A stretch of DNA of 64,000 bases from positions 1,455,861-1,519,860 of the forward strand of contig BCJC01000002.1 of the NCBI GenBank assembly GCA_001600175.1, written 5' to 3'. The DNA comes from Erythrobasidium yunnanense. Its lineage: Eukaryota; Basidiomycota; Cystobasidiomycetes; Erythrobasidiales; Erythrobasidiaceae. Positions 36,589-48,590 of the stretch are shown one piece after another. The position numbers and the translations under genes are program-made. Below the pieces are notes generated by a model. It ran no database searches. It was not told the DNA's origin and saw only the letters and a program-made list of their open reading frames with translations. The stretch's first letter is position 1, and the number at the start of each line of letters is the position of its first letter.

Positions 36589-39089
36589 ATGCACCTCAAT
36601 GGAAACGGAAAATCCCACGTAGCCGATGGCCTCTCGTATGCTTCAGCTCAACTCGTATCGCCGAGGAGGTCGAATCTGGGCTGACGTGGTCGCAGTGCGC
36701 CCTTCCCTACTGCTTCGCAAATCGAACAGCTTAAGAACAACAAGTCGAGCAAAGTCTCTGTCGATGGCCGAACCCTCACTGTTGCAGACGTCGTAGCGGT
36801 TGCCCTACATGGCACGAAGGTCGAGCTCTCTCAGGACGCCTTGGCTCGTGTAGAGGCGAGCGTCAACTTCTTGGAAGAGAGAAAGCATCTATCTCTCTAT
36901 GGAGTAACCACTGGATTCGGAGGTAAAGAGCCTCGAATAGCCGGAAACTCCGAACAATTTCTGATGTAATCTACAGGCTCGGCAGACACAAGAACCAGCG
37001 ATGTACACGCGCTGCAGGTCTCCCTGCTCGAGCACCAGCTCTGCGGTTTCTTGCCCAGATCTGGCAGCTACGAGGCTCTCACCCAGCATGCTATGCCAAG
37101 AGAGATCGTCAGGGGTGCCATGCTCATCAGAGCCAACTCCCTGGCTAGAGGTCACTCTGGTGTCAGATGGAAGGTTCTTCAGGCCCTGGTCAACTTCATC
37201 AATAACGGTGTCGTTCCTTGCGTTCCTCTCAGAGGCAGCATCTCCGCCAGTGGAGATCTGTCACCTGTGAGTGGAAAATACACAGCAGGCCAAATATATG
37301 GCTAAACTCGTTGCGACCCAGCTTTCATACATCGCCGCCTCAATCTGTGGTCATCCAGATATCAAGATCTTCGATACAGCTACTTCCACCATTCTGTCTG
37401 CACAAGAGGCTATCTCCAAATATAACCTCGAGAAGATCACTCTTGCTGCAAAGGAGGGTCTCGGACTCGTCAATGGAACAGCTGTTTCTTGCGCAGCCGG
37501 TACACTGGCTCTGTATCAGGCCGAGTCACTTGCTGTCATGACACAGACGGTCACTGCCTTGACAACTGAAGCTTGTGAGTGCCATCTGCTTCGAAGAGCA
37601 GATTAGACGCTGACTAACACGTTTCCCAGTAATCGGTCAAGTCGGCTCCTTTGAGACATTCCTTCACGACACTGCTCGACCTCATCCTGGTCAAGTCAAA
37701 GTGGGAGAGAATGTACGCGAGCTGCTAAATGGCAGCAAGCTAGCCATACACGAAGAAGGCGAAGTAGCCATCCAGGACGATGTCGGTATCCTCCGACAAG
37801 ATCGATATGCTCTCCGAACATCTCCTCAGTGGATTGGACCTCAGTTGGAGACGCTGCAACTCGCTCGCTCGCAGATCGAGGTGGAAATCAACTCCACGAC
37901 CGATAACCCTCTCATCGATGTCGAGGGAGGCAAGATGTAAGCGCTGCGCGATTTCAGGTCTTCGAAGTCAAGATGCTGAGAGAAATGTGATAGCTGGCAC
38001 GGAGGAAACTTCCAGGCCGTAGCTGTCGCCCAAGCTATGGACGCGACTCGTCTCGTTCTACAGAATCTAGGCCGTCTATCGTTCGCTCAGCTTACAGAGC
38101 TGGTCAAGTAAGCTGAGATAGCTTTACGTTATTCGAAGATTTGCTAACGATCGCTTTAGCTGCACCATGAACCGCGGTCTACCAGGCAATCTAGCAGGAG
38201 ACGAGCCAAGGTGAGTATTTCCGTTGCGAAAATCAGACTTCCATCTGACGTTTGATCAGCACAAACTATCACTGCAAGGGTCTCGACATCCACTCTGCTG
38301 CCTATACTTCCGAACTTGGCTTCTTGGCCAATCCTGTCTCCAGCCAGTAAGGGAATCAAGCGCATTTATGTCTGTCTGGAATCTGAGTTGTAACTCTCCA
38401 GCGTCCAATCTACCGAGATGCATAACCAGAGTGTCAACAGCTTGGCTTTAATCTCAGCAAGAAAGACTCTCGAAGCCAACGATGTCCTCTCCCTTCTTCT
38501 TTCTACCCACCTCTATGCCGTCTGTCAGGCTATCGATCTTCGTCTTTGGGATGTCAGGTTCCAGGCTCAAGTGAAGGCTCTGCTTGAAGACTCTGTTTCG
38601 AAGCACTTCGGCTCCTACATCCAGGGTGATGCTTTGAGCCGCCTGAACAAGACGCTGTCCATCAATATGTTCAAACGCCTGGAGGATACCACATCATGGG
38701 ATTCCCAAGCTCGCTTTGACGATCTAGCCCTGCACCTTACGGGCATCCTCGTTGCTCCTCTTGTCGCTGCTCAAGCATCAGGCGAGGCTCTTGCGGCCGT
38801 AGGAGCATGGCAGTCAAGCTTCGCGTCTTCATCAGTCGCTCTCTACCGCAAGCTCCGGGACGAGATGCACGTCTCTGGCAAGAACATCTCGGAAGCCAAG
38901 GAGAACATGGGTCGCACCTTCTCCGTCTACGAGTGCATCAGACAGGATCTCGGTGTCACTGTCAGACGCGGAGATGTCGCAGAGGGTAAGCATGGAGTCA
39001 GCATCGGATCAAACGTCAGTATCATCGTCGAGGCGCTGCGGGACGGCACCCTCCTTCGAGCTGCTGGCAAGTCGCTTTCAGTTCTGTAA
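36589..39089 (+). CDS. PAL: phenylalanine ammonia-lyase
   Basis: Nine exons: 36589-36635, 36696-36922, 36977-37266, 37322-37574, 37630-37936, 37994-38107, 38160-38210, 38260-38346, 38402-39089; 687 aa. The MIO cofactor triad Ala-Ser-Gly lies in [10 protein letters not shown] (residues 182-184). Other landmarks are the active-site loop [53 protein letters not shown], and [18 protein letters not shown]. The length and the C-terminal shielding domain match basidiomycete PALs, which deaminate phenylalanine, and often tyrosine, to cinnamate/coumarate for catabolism and secondary metabolism. Selectivity against tyrosine was not judged. All eight introns are 50-60 nt, in phase, with GT-AG ends. Confidence 0.96.
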
Positions 39090-39653
39090 GCTATGTATAC
39101 TGGCATGGGTACTAGCTGCATAGGTTTGTATACCCATCCCGCATCTGTCATCATCGTCCAAGCCTATATCTTGAGTATGTGCTATGCGCTTCGCATTCTT
39201 TCGGCTGCATGGATGTAGTGATCAGTAGTACGGAGAAGCTATAATGACTTGGAATACATCAACAGCGTCTTCGTCTTGAGATCGTCCACCGTGTTTGGAG
39301 TCCTTATCGCTCTTGCCTTCCTTTCTTTCGCCTAAAATCGCAAAACCCCAAGTTGCAAGCTCGACGTTCGCCAGCAGTCGCGCAGGCTTACTACACACTT
39401 TCTGGCCGCAGTGCTTGGATGTAGGTGTACTCTCTATACGCCGCTGCCGCCTTTACGGTTCCTGCAAATTCGAACTGACCATCCAAGTCCTGTCTTTTCG
39501 CTCTCTTTTTGGCCGACAAAAACAATGCAATTATCGCAGGCGATATCTCAGTCTTGAATTTACAAGGGCGGACTACCTAAGTGACCACCTCTGGTCTGCA
39601 AGGGCAGCATAACTCTTCCTACGAAAATCCCCGAGTCAATTTTCCTTTCTATC
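39090..39653. other. intergenic PAL / CPA2
   Basis: 564 bp containing the PAL 3' flank and the CPA2 promoter. An open frame at 39295-39612 has no features of a gene. No upstream attenuator peptide of the kind known for fungal small-subunit CPA1 was seen, nor is one expected for CPA2. Confidence 0.45.
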
Positions 39654-42600
39654 ATGCACTCCCTTCGAAGTTCGCAGTCGATAGCGCTGCGTACTATCAG
39701 CAAGCGTACATGCTCATCAACACTCTTGCGAAGCCATAGACTTCATTCTCTGGCTGGCGCAAAGTCCGCAAGCTCGGCCCTGAACCGCAATGCTCGCACT
39801 CTTTCGACATCTGCCATTTCTCGCGACCTCAAAGTAGAGAGTGGTACACTCAGCTCCCCTTCCGACCTCGCTCGCAAACTTTCAGAGAAGGTGCTTCCTC
39901 GGATACCCCGGCCGGACGTCAAGAAGGTTCTTGTCGTAGGAAGTGGTGGTCTGTCCATTGGGCAAGCAGGCGAATTTGACTACTCAGGTGTGTGACCCTG
40001 CGATTCTGTCCTTCTTCCGACAGCCAGCGAGGGTGGGAAGGCTATCATTGTGATGAACAAAAACTTTTGAACAATCGCTGCGTTCTTTCTGAAAGCGCAA
40101 GCTTAATGTGGTGTTTTATCTGTCGAAAGGCAGAAGGATAATTTGCGTCTGAGATAGCCTTCTCCCCCTCCATCATTCCCATACAACTCGAAAATACAAG
40201 GGAGCTCTTCGCTGAGACAGATGCTGTTATGCAGGTTCGCAAGCTATCAAGGCCTTACGCGAGTCCAATGTAGAGACCATTCTTATCAATCCAAACGTAA
40301 GTTATCTAGCTTCTTTGACTGCGACGAACAGCGCTCAAATACTTTCCTGTAGATCGCAACCATCCAAACTTCTCATCATCTTGCAGATGAGGTATACTTC
40401 TTGCCTGTCACTGCCGACTACGTCGCCTATGTCATCGAACGCGAGCGTCCCGATGGTATCCTTCTTACATTCGGAGGGCAGTCCGCCCTGAACGTCGGTA
40501 TCCAGCTCGACAAGATGGGTATCTTGGACAGACTTGGCGTACAAGTTCTAGGTACTCAAATCCGTACCCTGGAAGTGTCCGAAGATAGAGACCTTTTCGT
40601 TAAGGCATTGAATGGTCAGCTTGCTTTCCGATATTCGTATACCGTTTGGCTAACAATTGATATGCAGAAATCGATATCCCTGCCGCTCAGTCTACCGCCG
40701 TTTCAACGGTCAACGATGCTCTCAAGGCCGCAGAAGAGATCGGCTACCCTGTCATTCTGCGTTCCGCTTTCTCGCTCGGGGGTCTGGGATCCGGTTTCGC
40801 CAACAACGCTGAAGAGCTTGAGAACTTGTCTGCGAAGTCTCTATCGCTCAGTCCGCAAGTCCTCATCGAGAAGTCGATGAAGGGCTGGAAGGAGCTGGAA
40901 TACGAAGTTGTCAGAGATGCTGCAGACAGTAAGCACGACCGTTTCTTCAGTATCGAATGTAGCTAATCTCGCCCGAAGACGTTATCATTTGCTGCAACAT
41001 GGAGAACTTCGATCCTCTAGGAACGCATACAGGAGACTCTATCGTCGTCGCACCTTCGCAGACGCTAACCGATGACGAATACCATATGCTTCGCTCTGCT
41101 GCTATCAAGATTGTTCGACATGTCGGTGTTGTCGGAGAATGCAATGTGCAATATGCGCTCAACCCTCATAGTCGCGAATACATGGTTATCGAGGTTAGTA
41201 GCTATCCTTCGACTGCTTCTATAACGCTTACTGACCATGTCGTATAGATGAACGCACGTCTATCTCGTTCGTCTGCCCTCGCTTCGAAAGCTACGGGCTA
41301 TCCTCTGGCTTATACTGCAGCAAAGATCGGTCTAGGCTACACCCTTCCGGAACTACCGAATGCTGTCACCAAGACAACGACTGCATGTTTCGAGCCTTCT
41401 CTTGACTACATCGTAACGAAGATTCCCAAGTGGGATCTTGCCAAGTTCCAGTATGTCAACCGTGAAGTCGGATCATCCATGAAGTCGGTCGGAGAGGTTA
41501 TGGCGATCGGAAGGACATTCGAAGAATCCCTGCAGAAGGCTATTCGACAAGTCGACCCCAAATATGCTGGCTTCGACGCCTACGAGCAGCCCGAAGATTT
41601 GGATCACGCTCTGTCTGTCCCCACCGATACACGTCTCTTCGCTGTCGCATACGCTATGCTCGTCAAAGACTATGATGTAGAGAAGATCTACGGTCTCACC
41701 AAGATCGATAGATGGTTCTTGTACAAGTTGGAGAACATCGTCAATACGAATAGGGCACTCAAAGGTCAGGCTAGCCTTGAGAAGGTGGATGCCAACTTGA
41801 TGCGCAAAGCGAAGCGTCAGGGCTTCTCCGATAAGCAGATCGCTTCGTTGGTCAACTCGACCGAAATCGAAGTCAGAGCTGCACGCAAGGCTCTGGGCAT
41901 CACTCCCTTCGTCAAGCGGATAGACACTCTAGCTGCAGAATACCCAGCAGACACAAACTACCTCTACACCTCTTATAACGCTTCCGAACACGATGTTACG
42001 TTCGACGAGCACGGCACTATGGTTCTCGGTTCCGGTGTATACCGCATCGGATCCTCTGTCGAGTTCGATTGGTGTGCAGTCACATGCGCCCGCAAGATCC
42101 GCTCTGGAGGCAACAAGGCCATCATGATCAACTACAACCCTGAAACTGTCTCTACCGATTTTGACGAAGCCGATCGCCTCTACTTCGAGGAGTTAGGCTG
42201 GGAGCGTGTCATGGATATCTACGAGCTAGAAGGCTCTTCTGGAGTGGTAGTCTCCGTCGGCGGACAATTGCCTCAAAACATCGCGCTGCGCCTCAAGGAT
42301 TCGGGCGTCAAAGTGCTGGGTACAGATCCTAGCATGATCGACTCTGCTGAAGATAGACACAAATTCTCTGCTATCCTTGACGAACATAACATCGATCAGC
42401 CAGACTGGATTGAAGCTACCACTATCGAGTCTGCTAAAGACTTCGCAGAGAAAGTCGGGTAAGCTAGTTCCCATGCCATGAAATTGATGCCAAATGCTAA
42501 CCTACTGCTATGATAGGTACCCTGTCCTTATCCGTCCCTCATACGTTCTCTCCGGTGCCGCCATGAACGTCGTCTGGAACGAATCTACACTGCTACACTC

Positions 42601-43753
42601 GCTTAGTGCTGCCGCCGAGGTCTCCTCCGAATACCCTGCCGTCATCTCGAAGTTCATCGACAATGCTCAAGAAATCGATGTCGATGCTGTCGCCCACAAG
42701 GGAAAGCTTCTGGTTCACGCCGTTTCCGAGCATGTCGAGAACGCTGGTGTTCACTCTGGAGATGCTACCTTGGTTCTTCCTCCCTTCTCCCTCGAGCAAA
42801 ACGATATGGACCGCCTCAAAGGCATCGCCCAAAAAGTCGCACACGCTTTCAACATATCCGGACCCTTCAATATGCAGATCATCCGAAAAGCCGCTCCAGG
42901 TGAAGAGACCGTACTCAAGGTCATCGAGTGCAATCTCCGAGCATCCCGTTCTTTCCCCTTCGTATCTAAGATTCTCGGCACCAATTTCATCGATGTCGCA
43001 ACTGCTGCCATCTTGGATCAGGACGTACCTGAACCTGTCGACCTGATGGCGCAGAAGAGGGACTATGTAGCCATCAAGGTGCCTCAGTTCAGCTGGACTA
43101 GATTGGCAGGTGCCGATCCTTTCTTAGGAGTCGAGATGGCTTCGACTGGAGAGGTGGCTGCATTCGGTGCAGACGTTCACGAAGCTTACTGGGCATCCCT
43201 GCTGTCGACGACAGGCTTCAAGGTGCCTAAGCGAGGATCAGGAATGCTCATCGGAGGAGATGTCACAAGGCCAGAGATGGCGGAGGTCGTCAAAGGTCTC
43301 TCCAACTTGGGCTTCAAGCTTTACTGCAGCAGTTCGGAAGTGGAAGAGTTCATCGCCGATATGGGACCTTATGTCCGGAAAGCAAAGAAGATCTTCTTCC
43401 CCACCCGCGACAAGCGCAAGCTTCGCCAAGTATACGAAGACCACGATATCCAGTCTGTATTCAACCTGGCTAAACTCCGCGGCCGAGACGTAGTCGACGA
43501 AGACTATGTCGCCAGAAGGTTCGTCCTTCCGCATGTTTATTCAGTAGATCACAGCTGATCAGACTGCTCTGCCCGCTACAGGAGTGCATGCGATTTCGGT
43601 ATCCCGCTCATTAACAATGCTCGATGCGCTCTGCTGTATGTTGGAGCACTTGCTCGAAAGATGCCTGAAGGAGGCCTGGAGCCCTATCAGGCCGGCAAGC
43701 CTATACCTACTGAAGTCCGACCTTGGTCATCTTGGGTTGGCGGAAAGTTCTAA
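39654..43753 (+). CDS. CPA2: carbamoyl-phosphate synthase (arginine-specific) large subunit, mitochondrial
   Basis: Eight exons: 39654-39987, 40235-40296, 40353-40614, 40668-40928, 40979-41193, 41248-42458, 42517-43518, 43582-43753; 1172 aa. A long Ser/Arg/Leu-rich mitochondrial presequence (about 60 residues) precedes two homologous synthetase halves. The first ATP-grasp half begins [20 protein letters not shown] and has [10 protein letters not shown] and [20 protein letters not shown]. The second has [47 protein letters not shown] and [15 protein letters not shown]. The C-terminal allosteric-type domain ends [15 protein letters not shown]. With the CPA1 glutaminase subunit it makes carbamoyl phosphate for arginine synthesis. 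It lacks the ATCase and DHOase domains of the pyrimidine enzyme, so it is not URA2. Intron 1 is 247 nt, four times the usual length, and contains a box C/D snoRNA. Confidence 0.96.
40037..40162 (+). ncRNA. intronic box C/D snoRNA in CPA2 intron 1
   Basis: A perfect 10-bp terminal stem (GAAGGCTATC at 40037-40046 with GATAGCCTTC at 40153-40162) closes box C (GTGATGA, 40050-40056) and box D (CTGA, 40149-40152). An internal D' box (CTGA) lies at 40089-40092. The sequence just upstream of D' contains CGCTGCGTTCTT, complementary over 12 nt to the conserved 5.8S rRNA segment AAGAACGCAGCG. By the D-plus-five rule it would methylate the A in GAAGA, the position known as Am47 in plants. The guide upstream of D (TAATTTGCGT) can pair with GCGCAAATTA of 18S rRNA. 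The C' box is degenerate. Its place inside an oversized intron fits processing from the CPA2 pre-mRNA. Pairings are drawn from memory of conserved rRNA sequence. Confidence 0.82.
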
Positions 43754-44233
43754 CTACGGTAGACCTTGCAAAGTGAAAGGATTGTTGTAGCTCTCTGTGC
43801 AATAGCAGCAACCTCACTTCTTCTTACGCGTTCTTCCGGCGCATCCTATTGACATTCAGTCCTTGTCGTTGCAGTCTAGTCGTCGCTCGCTCAAAAGCAT
43901 CGCGTAAGGTTGCAAACATTGCACAAAAGACATTGCATGAAGCATCTCGCGTGTGGTTACCGGCTTCATGGTTCTTCCGTCCGGGACCACCTACCACCTG
44001 CGACTTGAGACGTAGTCGTACAGCATTCTTTTAAACAGCCGACCTTTCGCTGACGAGAACCCTATTATCTTCTGGAAAAACGCACTCCGACGCTTTGCTA
44101 TCGCAAGACGTGGCAAGCGTGGCCTTTTTGTCTGAAACGGACAACCGATCATTATCTTAGAAAAGTAGCGACCGCTTTTCAGGTTCGCAGACGTACGCTG
44201 CTTCGCAAGACCACAACGCTGTACAGAGCCCCG
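43754..44233. other. intergenic CPA2 / NCP1
   Basis: 480 bp holding the CPA2 3' flank and the promoter of the P450 reductase gene. No gene is seen. Confidence 0.5.
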
Positions 44234-46818
44234 ATGGTCCAGCTATCGACGTCCGATTATGTCCTGCTGGGTCTCCTGGGAATCGGCGCCTTCTACTACT
44301 TCTTCAAAGACTCGCTTTTTGGCGGAGCTGAGCCTAGCAGGACCGTAGGAAATGGCACAGGCAGTACTTATGGCGGCAGCTCTGGCAAGGTTGGACCAGC
44401 CGGCGCGAATGGCGCAGGAACTGGCAATGGAGGTGTCGCAGCCGCTGGCCGAGATCTCGCAAAAGCAATGAAGCTCGCCGTGAGTATTTACTGTCGATCT
44501 ACGTAATCAAAAAGACGGTTCGCTAAGGCATACTTTGTTTATGCAGAACAAGCGTATCTGCTGTATCTACGGATCGCAGACTGGAACAGCTGAAGACTAG
44601 TAAGTTTGCACTGTTTATATGGATGCGTGTGTTCTCACATGCGTTGCGAACCTATCAGCGCAACCCGTATCGCAAAGGAAGCCAAGCAGAAGTTCGGACA
44701 GAGCAGCTTGGTCGTTGACCCGGAAGAGTGAAGATCATTCAGCACGCAATGCAATGTGGCATACTGAGCTCGTGTAATCATCAGCTACGACTTCGACACC
44801 TTGGACGAGATCCCCGGCGACAGCGTCGTTGTTTTCGTCGTTGCTACTTACGGCGAAGGTAAGCTTTATCCTCTCGACTGACCAGTAAACTACATCCTTA
44901 CTGACGACGCTTGTCATACAGGTGAACCAACTGACAATGCAGTCGCTATGATGGACTTCCTCAAAGAACCCAACTTCGCTTCTGGCGAGTCAAGACTGGA
45001 CAACCTCAACTACGTAATCTTCTCCCTTGGTAACCGGACTTATGAACACTTCTGTGAAGTTGGCAAGATTATCGATAACAAGCTATCAGAACTCGGAGCC
45101 AAACGCATCGGCGAGCGAGGCGAGGGTGACGATGACAAGAGCATGGAAGAAGACTACTTGGCGTGGAAGGACGGCATGTGGGATGCACTGCAGCGTGAAC
45201 TCAACTTCGATGAAGGCGGTGGTGGTGATGTTGCCGATTTCAAGATCACTGAAGTCGAGGAAGCTACTACAAACATGGACAAGGTGTTCAAGGGCGAACT
45301 GTCTCAACGAGCTCTATCTGGGTCGCGCGGTGTTTTCGACGCAAAGAACCCCTTCCCTGCCCCGCTTCTATCGTCAAAGGAACTCTTCTTGGCTGGCGAG
45401 AGAAACTGTGTCTTCGCAGAATTCGGCATCAAAGACTCTGGTATTCGATATCAGACTGGAGATCACGTCGGTGTCTGGCCAATGAACCCTGATAGCGAGG
45501 TCGCTAGGCTTCTTAAGGTGCTCGGTATGGAAGACAAGCATGATACCGTCATCGATGTCGAGTCTCTCGATCCAGCTCTGGCCAAGGTACCCTTCCCCGT
45601 TCCAACAACGATCGACGCGGTCTTCCGACATTACCTGGACATCGACGCTGTCGTCTCTCGACAAGCTTGTGCCGCACTTGCTCGCTGGGCACCAGAGGGA
45701 GGCCAGGCTCGCAGCCTGCTTGAAAAGTGGGGCAGCGACAAGGAGGCCTACCACAAGGAAGTCGACGACCGGTGCTTGAAGCTCAGCGAGCTGCTGATGG
45801 CTGCCAATGGCGAAGACTACCACGCGGATCCCTTCGGCAGCGAGTTCAAGGCAACACCATGGAACGTTCCCCTCGATCGCATCATCTCGCTTGTATCTCG
45901 TCTACAGCCTCGCTACTACTCCATCTCATCCTCGCCTAAGCTATACCCTGACTCCATCCACGTTACCGCCGTGGTCCTGAAATATCAGCCTGGAGAGTCC
46001 GGCAACAAGCAGGTTGCTGAGACTGGTAAATACGTATATGGTACCGCTACAAATTACCTGCTCAACCTCAAGATGGAACAACACGCAGAGAAGGGTAGGA
46101 TAGCAGCGCAAGGTCAGACTACCCACAACGACGATACAAGGGATTACGGTTCGCCAAAATACAAGTTAGCTGGGCCTAGAAATAAGTTCAAGAAGGACGA
46201 CGGTACTCTGTGCATCCCGATTCACGTAAGAAGATCGAACTTCCGCCTACCTACCAGCCCAAAAATCCCAGTGATCATGATCGGACCGGGTACAGTGGGT
46301 CTATGTCCTTTTGAAGCGCGTAAGATAACAAGCTGATGTATATATTGTAGGGTGTTGCACCCTTCAGAGGTTTCTTGCAAGAGCGCGTTGGCCTAGCGAG
46401 AAAGGCCATTGAAAAGGACGGGCCGGATGCTCTCAAGGATTGGGGTACGATTTCGCTCTTCTACGGCTGCCGTCGCCCAGACTGGGATTACCTATACGCG
46501 GAAGAGTGGGAGTCGCACAAGAAGGAGCTTGGCGGGAAGTTCCAGATGTACACTGCGTTCAGCAGAGTCCAAGGAAAGCCAAAGGTATACGTACAGCAGC
46601 TCATCTCCGAGCAGAGGGAGCTCATCAAAGACGCGCTAGTCAACAAGAAGGGTTATGCATACATCTGTGGTGATGCAAAGAACATGGCACACGATGTTGA
46701 AGAGCTCTTGAAGGAGATCTTGGCTGAGGCAAAGGGAGGCACCAAAGAGAAGGAGGGCGCGGCAGAGTACAAGCTGCTCAAGGACAGAAACCGTCTTCTT
46801 CTGGACGTCTGGTCATAA
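44234..46818 (+). CDS. NCP1: NADPH-cytochrome P450 reductase
   Basis: Six exons: 44234-44479, 44547-44599, 44659-44727, 44785-44858, 44922-46294, 46351-46818; 760 aa. A single N-terminal membrane anchor (YVLLGLLGIGAFYYFF) and a Gly-rich linker are followed by the FMN domain (CCIYGSQTGTAEDYATRIAK, VVATYGEGEPTDNA, SLGNRTYEHF). The FAD domain (PRYYSISSSPKLYPDSIHVT) and the NADPH domain (MIGPGTGVAPFRGFLQER, LFYGCRRPDWDYLY, GYAYICGDAKNM) come next, and the protein ends LLLDVWS with the FAD-stacking Trp penultimate. It sits in the ER and feeds electrons to P450s, including ergosterol-pathway enzymes. The FMN domain is split by three introns and the rest is nearly uninterrupted. Confidence 0.97.
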
Positions 46819-47090
46819 ACGAAGACTCCGGCTAGGCTCAGCACAAATCTACGCTCGGACTGCGGCTTCCAAGAGTAGAAGAAAGCTTTGGAGTATTGCT
46901 GGAGGCTGCGTAGCATTGATATCCGCTGGAGAAAGCCGGTTAGGACCTAAGTCGATTGCGATCGCAAGGTGCAAAGGTTAGTTTTTGGATAGTCATTCGT
47001 TGTCATTCGCAAGCATGCAAAGGGTTTTATGTCCAATTATTTGTTCGTGTGCTTGCTTTCACATTGAGACTAACTGATGATCACACTTCC

Positions 47091-48487
47091 ATGGCCGGCT
47101 CGACCTATACCTGCGGGAAATGTCGACAGCCGCTGACACTTCGTACCACAAGCGCATCAGAGTCTCTACATTCACTCAAGGAATCGCAGTATGACCTCCT
47201 AGCATCTCAGATCTCGTACGGCCCGGACAGCGAGGCCGCTGCCTTCAATTCTCAGAACCAAACGCCTCTACTCGGTCGCAAGGTCGTCTCTGTACCATCC
47301 ACTGTCCCGAACCGCCAGAGTGCCCAGCAGAAACTGTTCGACTCGCTAAGCGCTGAATCCGAAGTCGATCATCCCCTATGCAGCGATTGCGCAGAAGCGT
47401 GGGCAGCGTACATGGGAAGGGCAATAGAGAGTCTCAACCAGGAAAGGGAACATCTCATCGAGTACGAGAAGGACGCGCAAAGCCGCAAAGAGAAGCTGAG
47501 CAAGCGGAATGATGTGCTGGTAGAGGATACTAAGCGACTCGAGATAGAGGAGAAGGATCTTATCAAGCAGCTTCTGGAGGCAGAGAAGCAGCAGAATGAC
47601 TTGGAGGAAGAGATGCGTCAGCTCGAGCAGGAGGAGCGGGACCTAGAAGCTGAAGAAGCCGAGTGAGCATTTCCTTCACACGCATCATGAGAAGCACATG
47701 CTGATGATCTGCTGTTATAGATTTTGGCTGGCACACTCCCGCTACACGTCCGAGCAAAATGCTTACGTCCAGGCCTCGAGGTCTCTCTTGCAATCCTATC
47801 AATCTACGTTGACTACCTTGGAAAAGCTACAACGGACCAACGTATACGCAGACACCTTCTGTATAGGACACGATGGCGGTCTAGCTACAATCAATGGCCT
47901 TCGACTTGGAAGGCTGCCCGCTGTGCAGGTCGAATGGTCGGAAATCAATGCCGCCTGGGGCTATACGCTTCTATTGCTCAAAGCTATTGCGAAGAAGATC
48001 GGGTATGAGCTACAAGGTTACAACCTGATACCTATGGGCAGCTTCTCCAAGATTGAGAAGCTCAATCCGGGTGACAAGAGCACCTTCATGGAGCTGTAAG
48101 TCACGATAGAAGGCTCGGACTGCAAACGCTGAGTCTTTTGAATGCCCAGATATGGCTCAGGAGATTGGGCACTGGGCAGACTGCTGCAAAACCGCCGCTT
48201 TGACAGCGCGATGGTCGCTTTTCTCGAATGCCTTCGACAAGTCATCGATTTTGCCGATGATCGAGCCATCGAGCAGAACGTGGATCTTCGCATACCTCAT
48301 CAGTGAGGCACACTTCTCGATCTACGGAAGCTTGTTGGCTGATCTTCTTTTCACCTCGCTTAGAATCCACAAGGACAAGATTGGGGACGTCTCGATACGT
48401 CTGGGCAACAGCGATGAGACGTGGACTAGAGCTTTACGGCATGTGCTGTTGGACCTGAAAATCCTGCTAGCGGATGCTGTTAGGTAA
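47091..48487 (+). CDS. ATG6: autophagy protein Atg6/Vps30 (Beclin 1)
   Basis: Four exons: 47091-47662, 47721-48095, 48150-48302, 48364-48487; 407 aa. The N-terminus has a CGKCRQPL pair of cysteines and, with a later CSDCAEAW, forms the CxxC signature of Beclin proteins. A long charged coiled coil runs from about residue 115 to 210. The evolutionarily conserved C-terminal domain follows: [72 protein letters not shown]. The last exon has [20 protein letters not shown], aligning with the Beclin C-terminus. It is a subunit of the Vps34 PI3-kinase complexes used in autophagy and vacuolar sorting. It is somewhat shorter than yeast Vps30 (557 aa). Confidence 0.94.
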
Positions 48488-48590
48488 TTTCCTCTAAGGA
48501 CTCGGAATAGTCTAGTGTTTGTCTATGTTGCTGTATTCTGAGTTGCTCTCGCATCTCGTAATTTTGAATGTCCGTTTCTAGATCAAGCGT

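Noticed and set aside
39654-43753. CPA2 as part of a URA2-type pyrimidine multienzyme
   Set aside because: No glutaminase, DHOase or ATCase domain is fused; a mitochondrial presequence is present and the protein stops after the synthetase.
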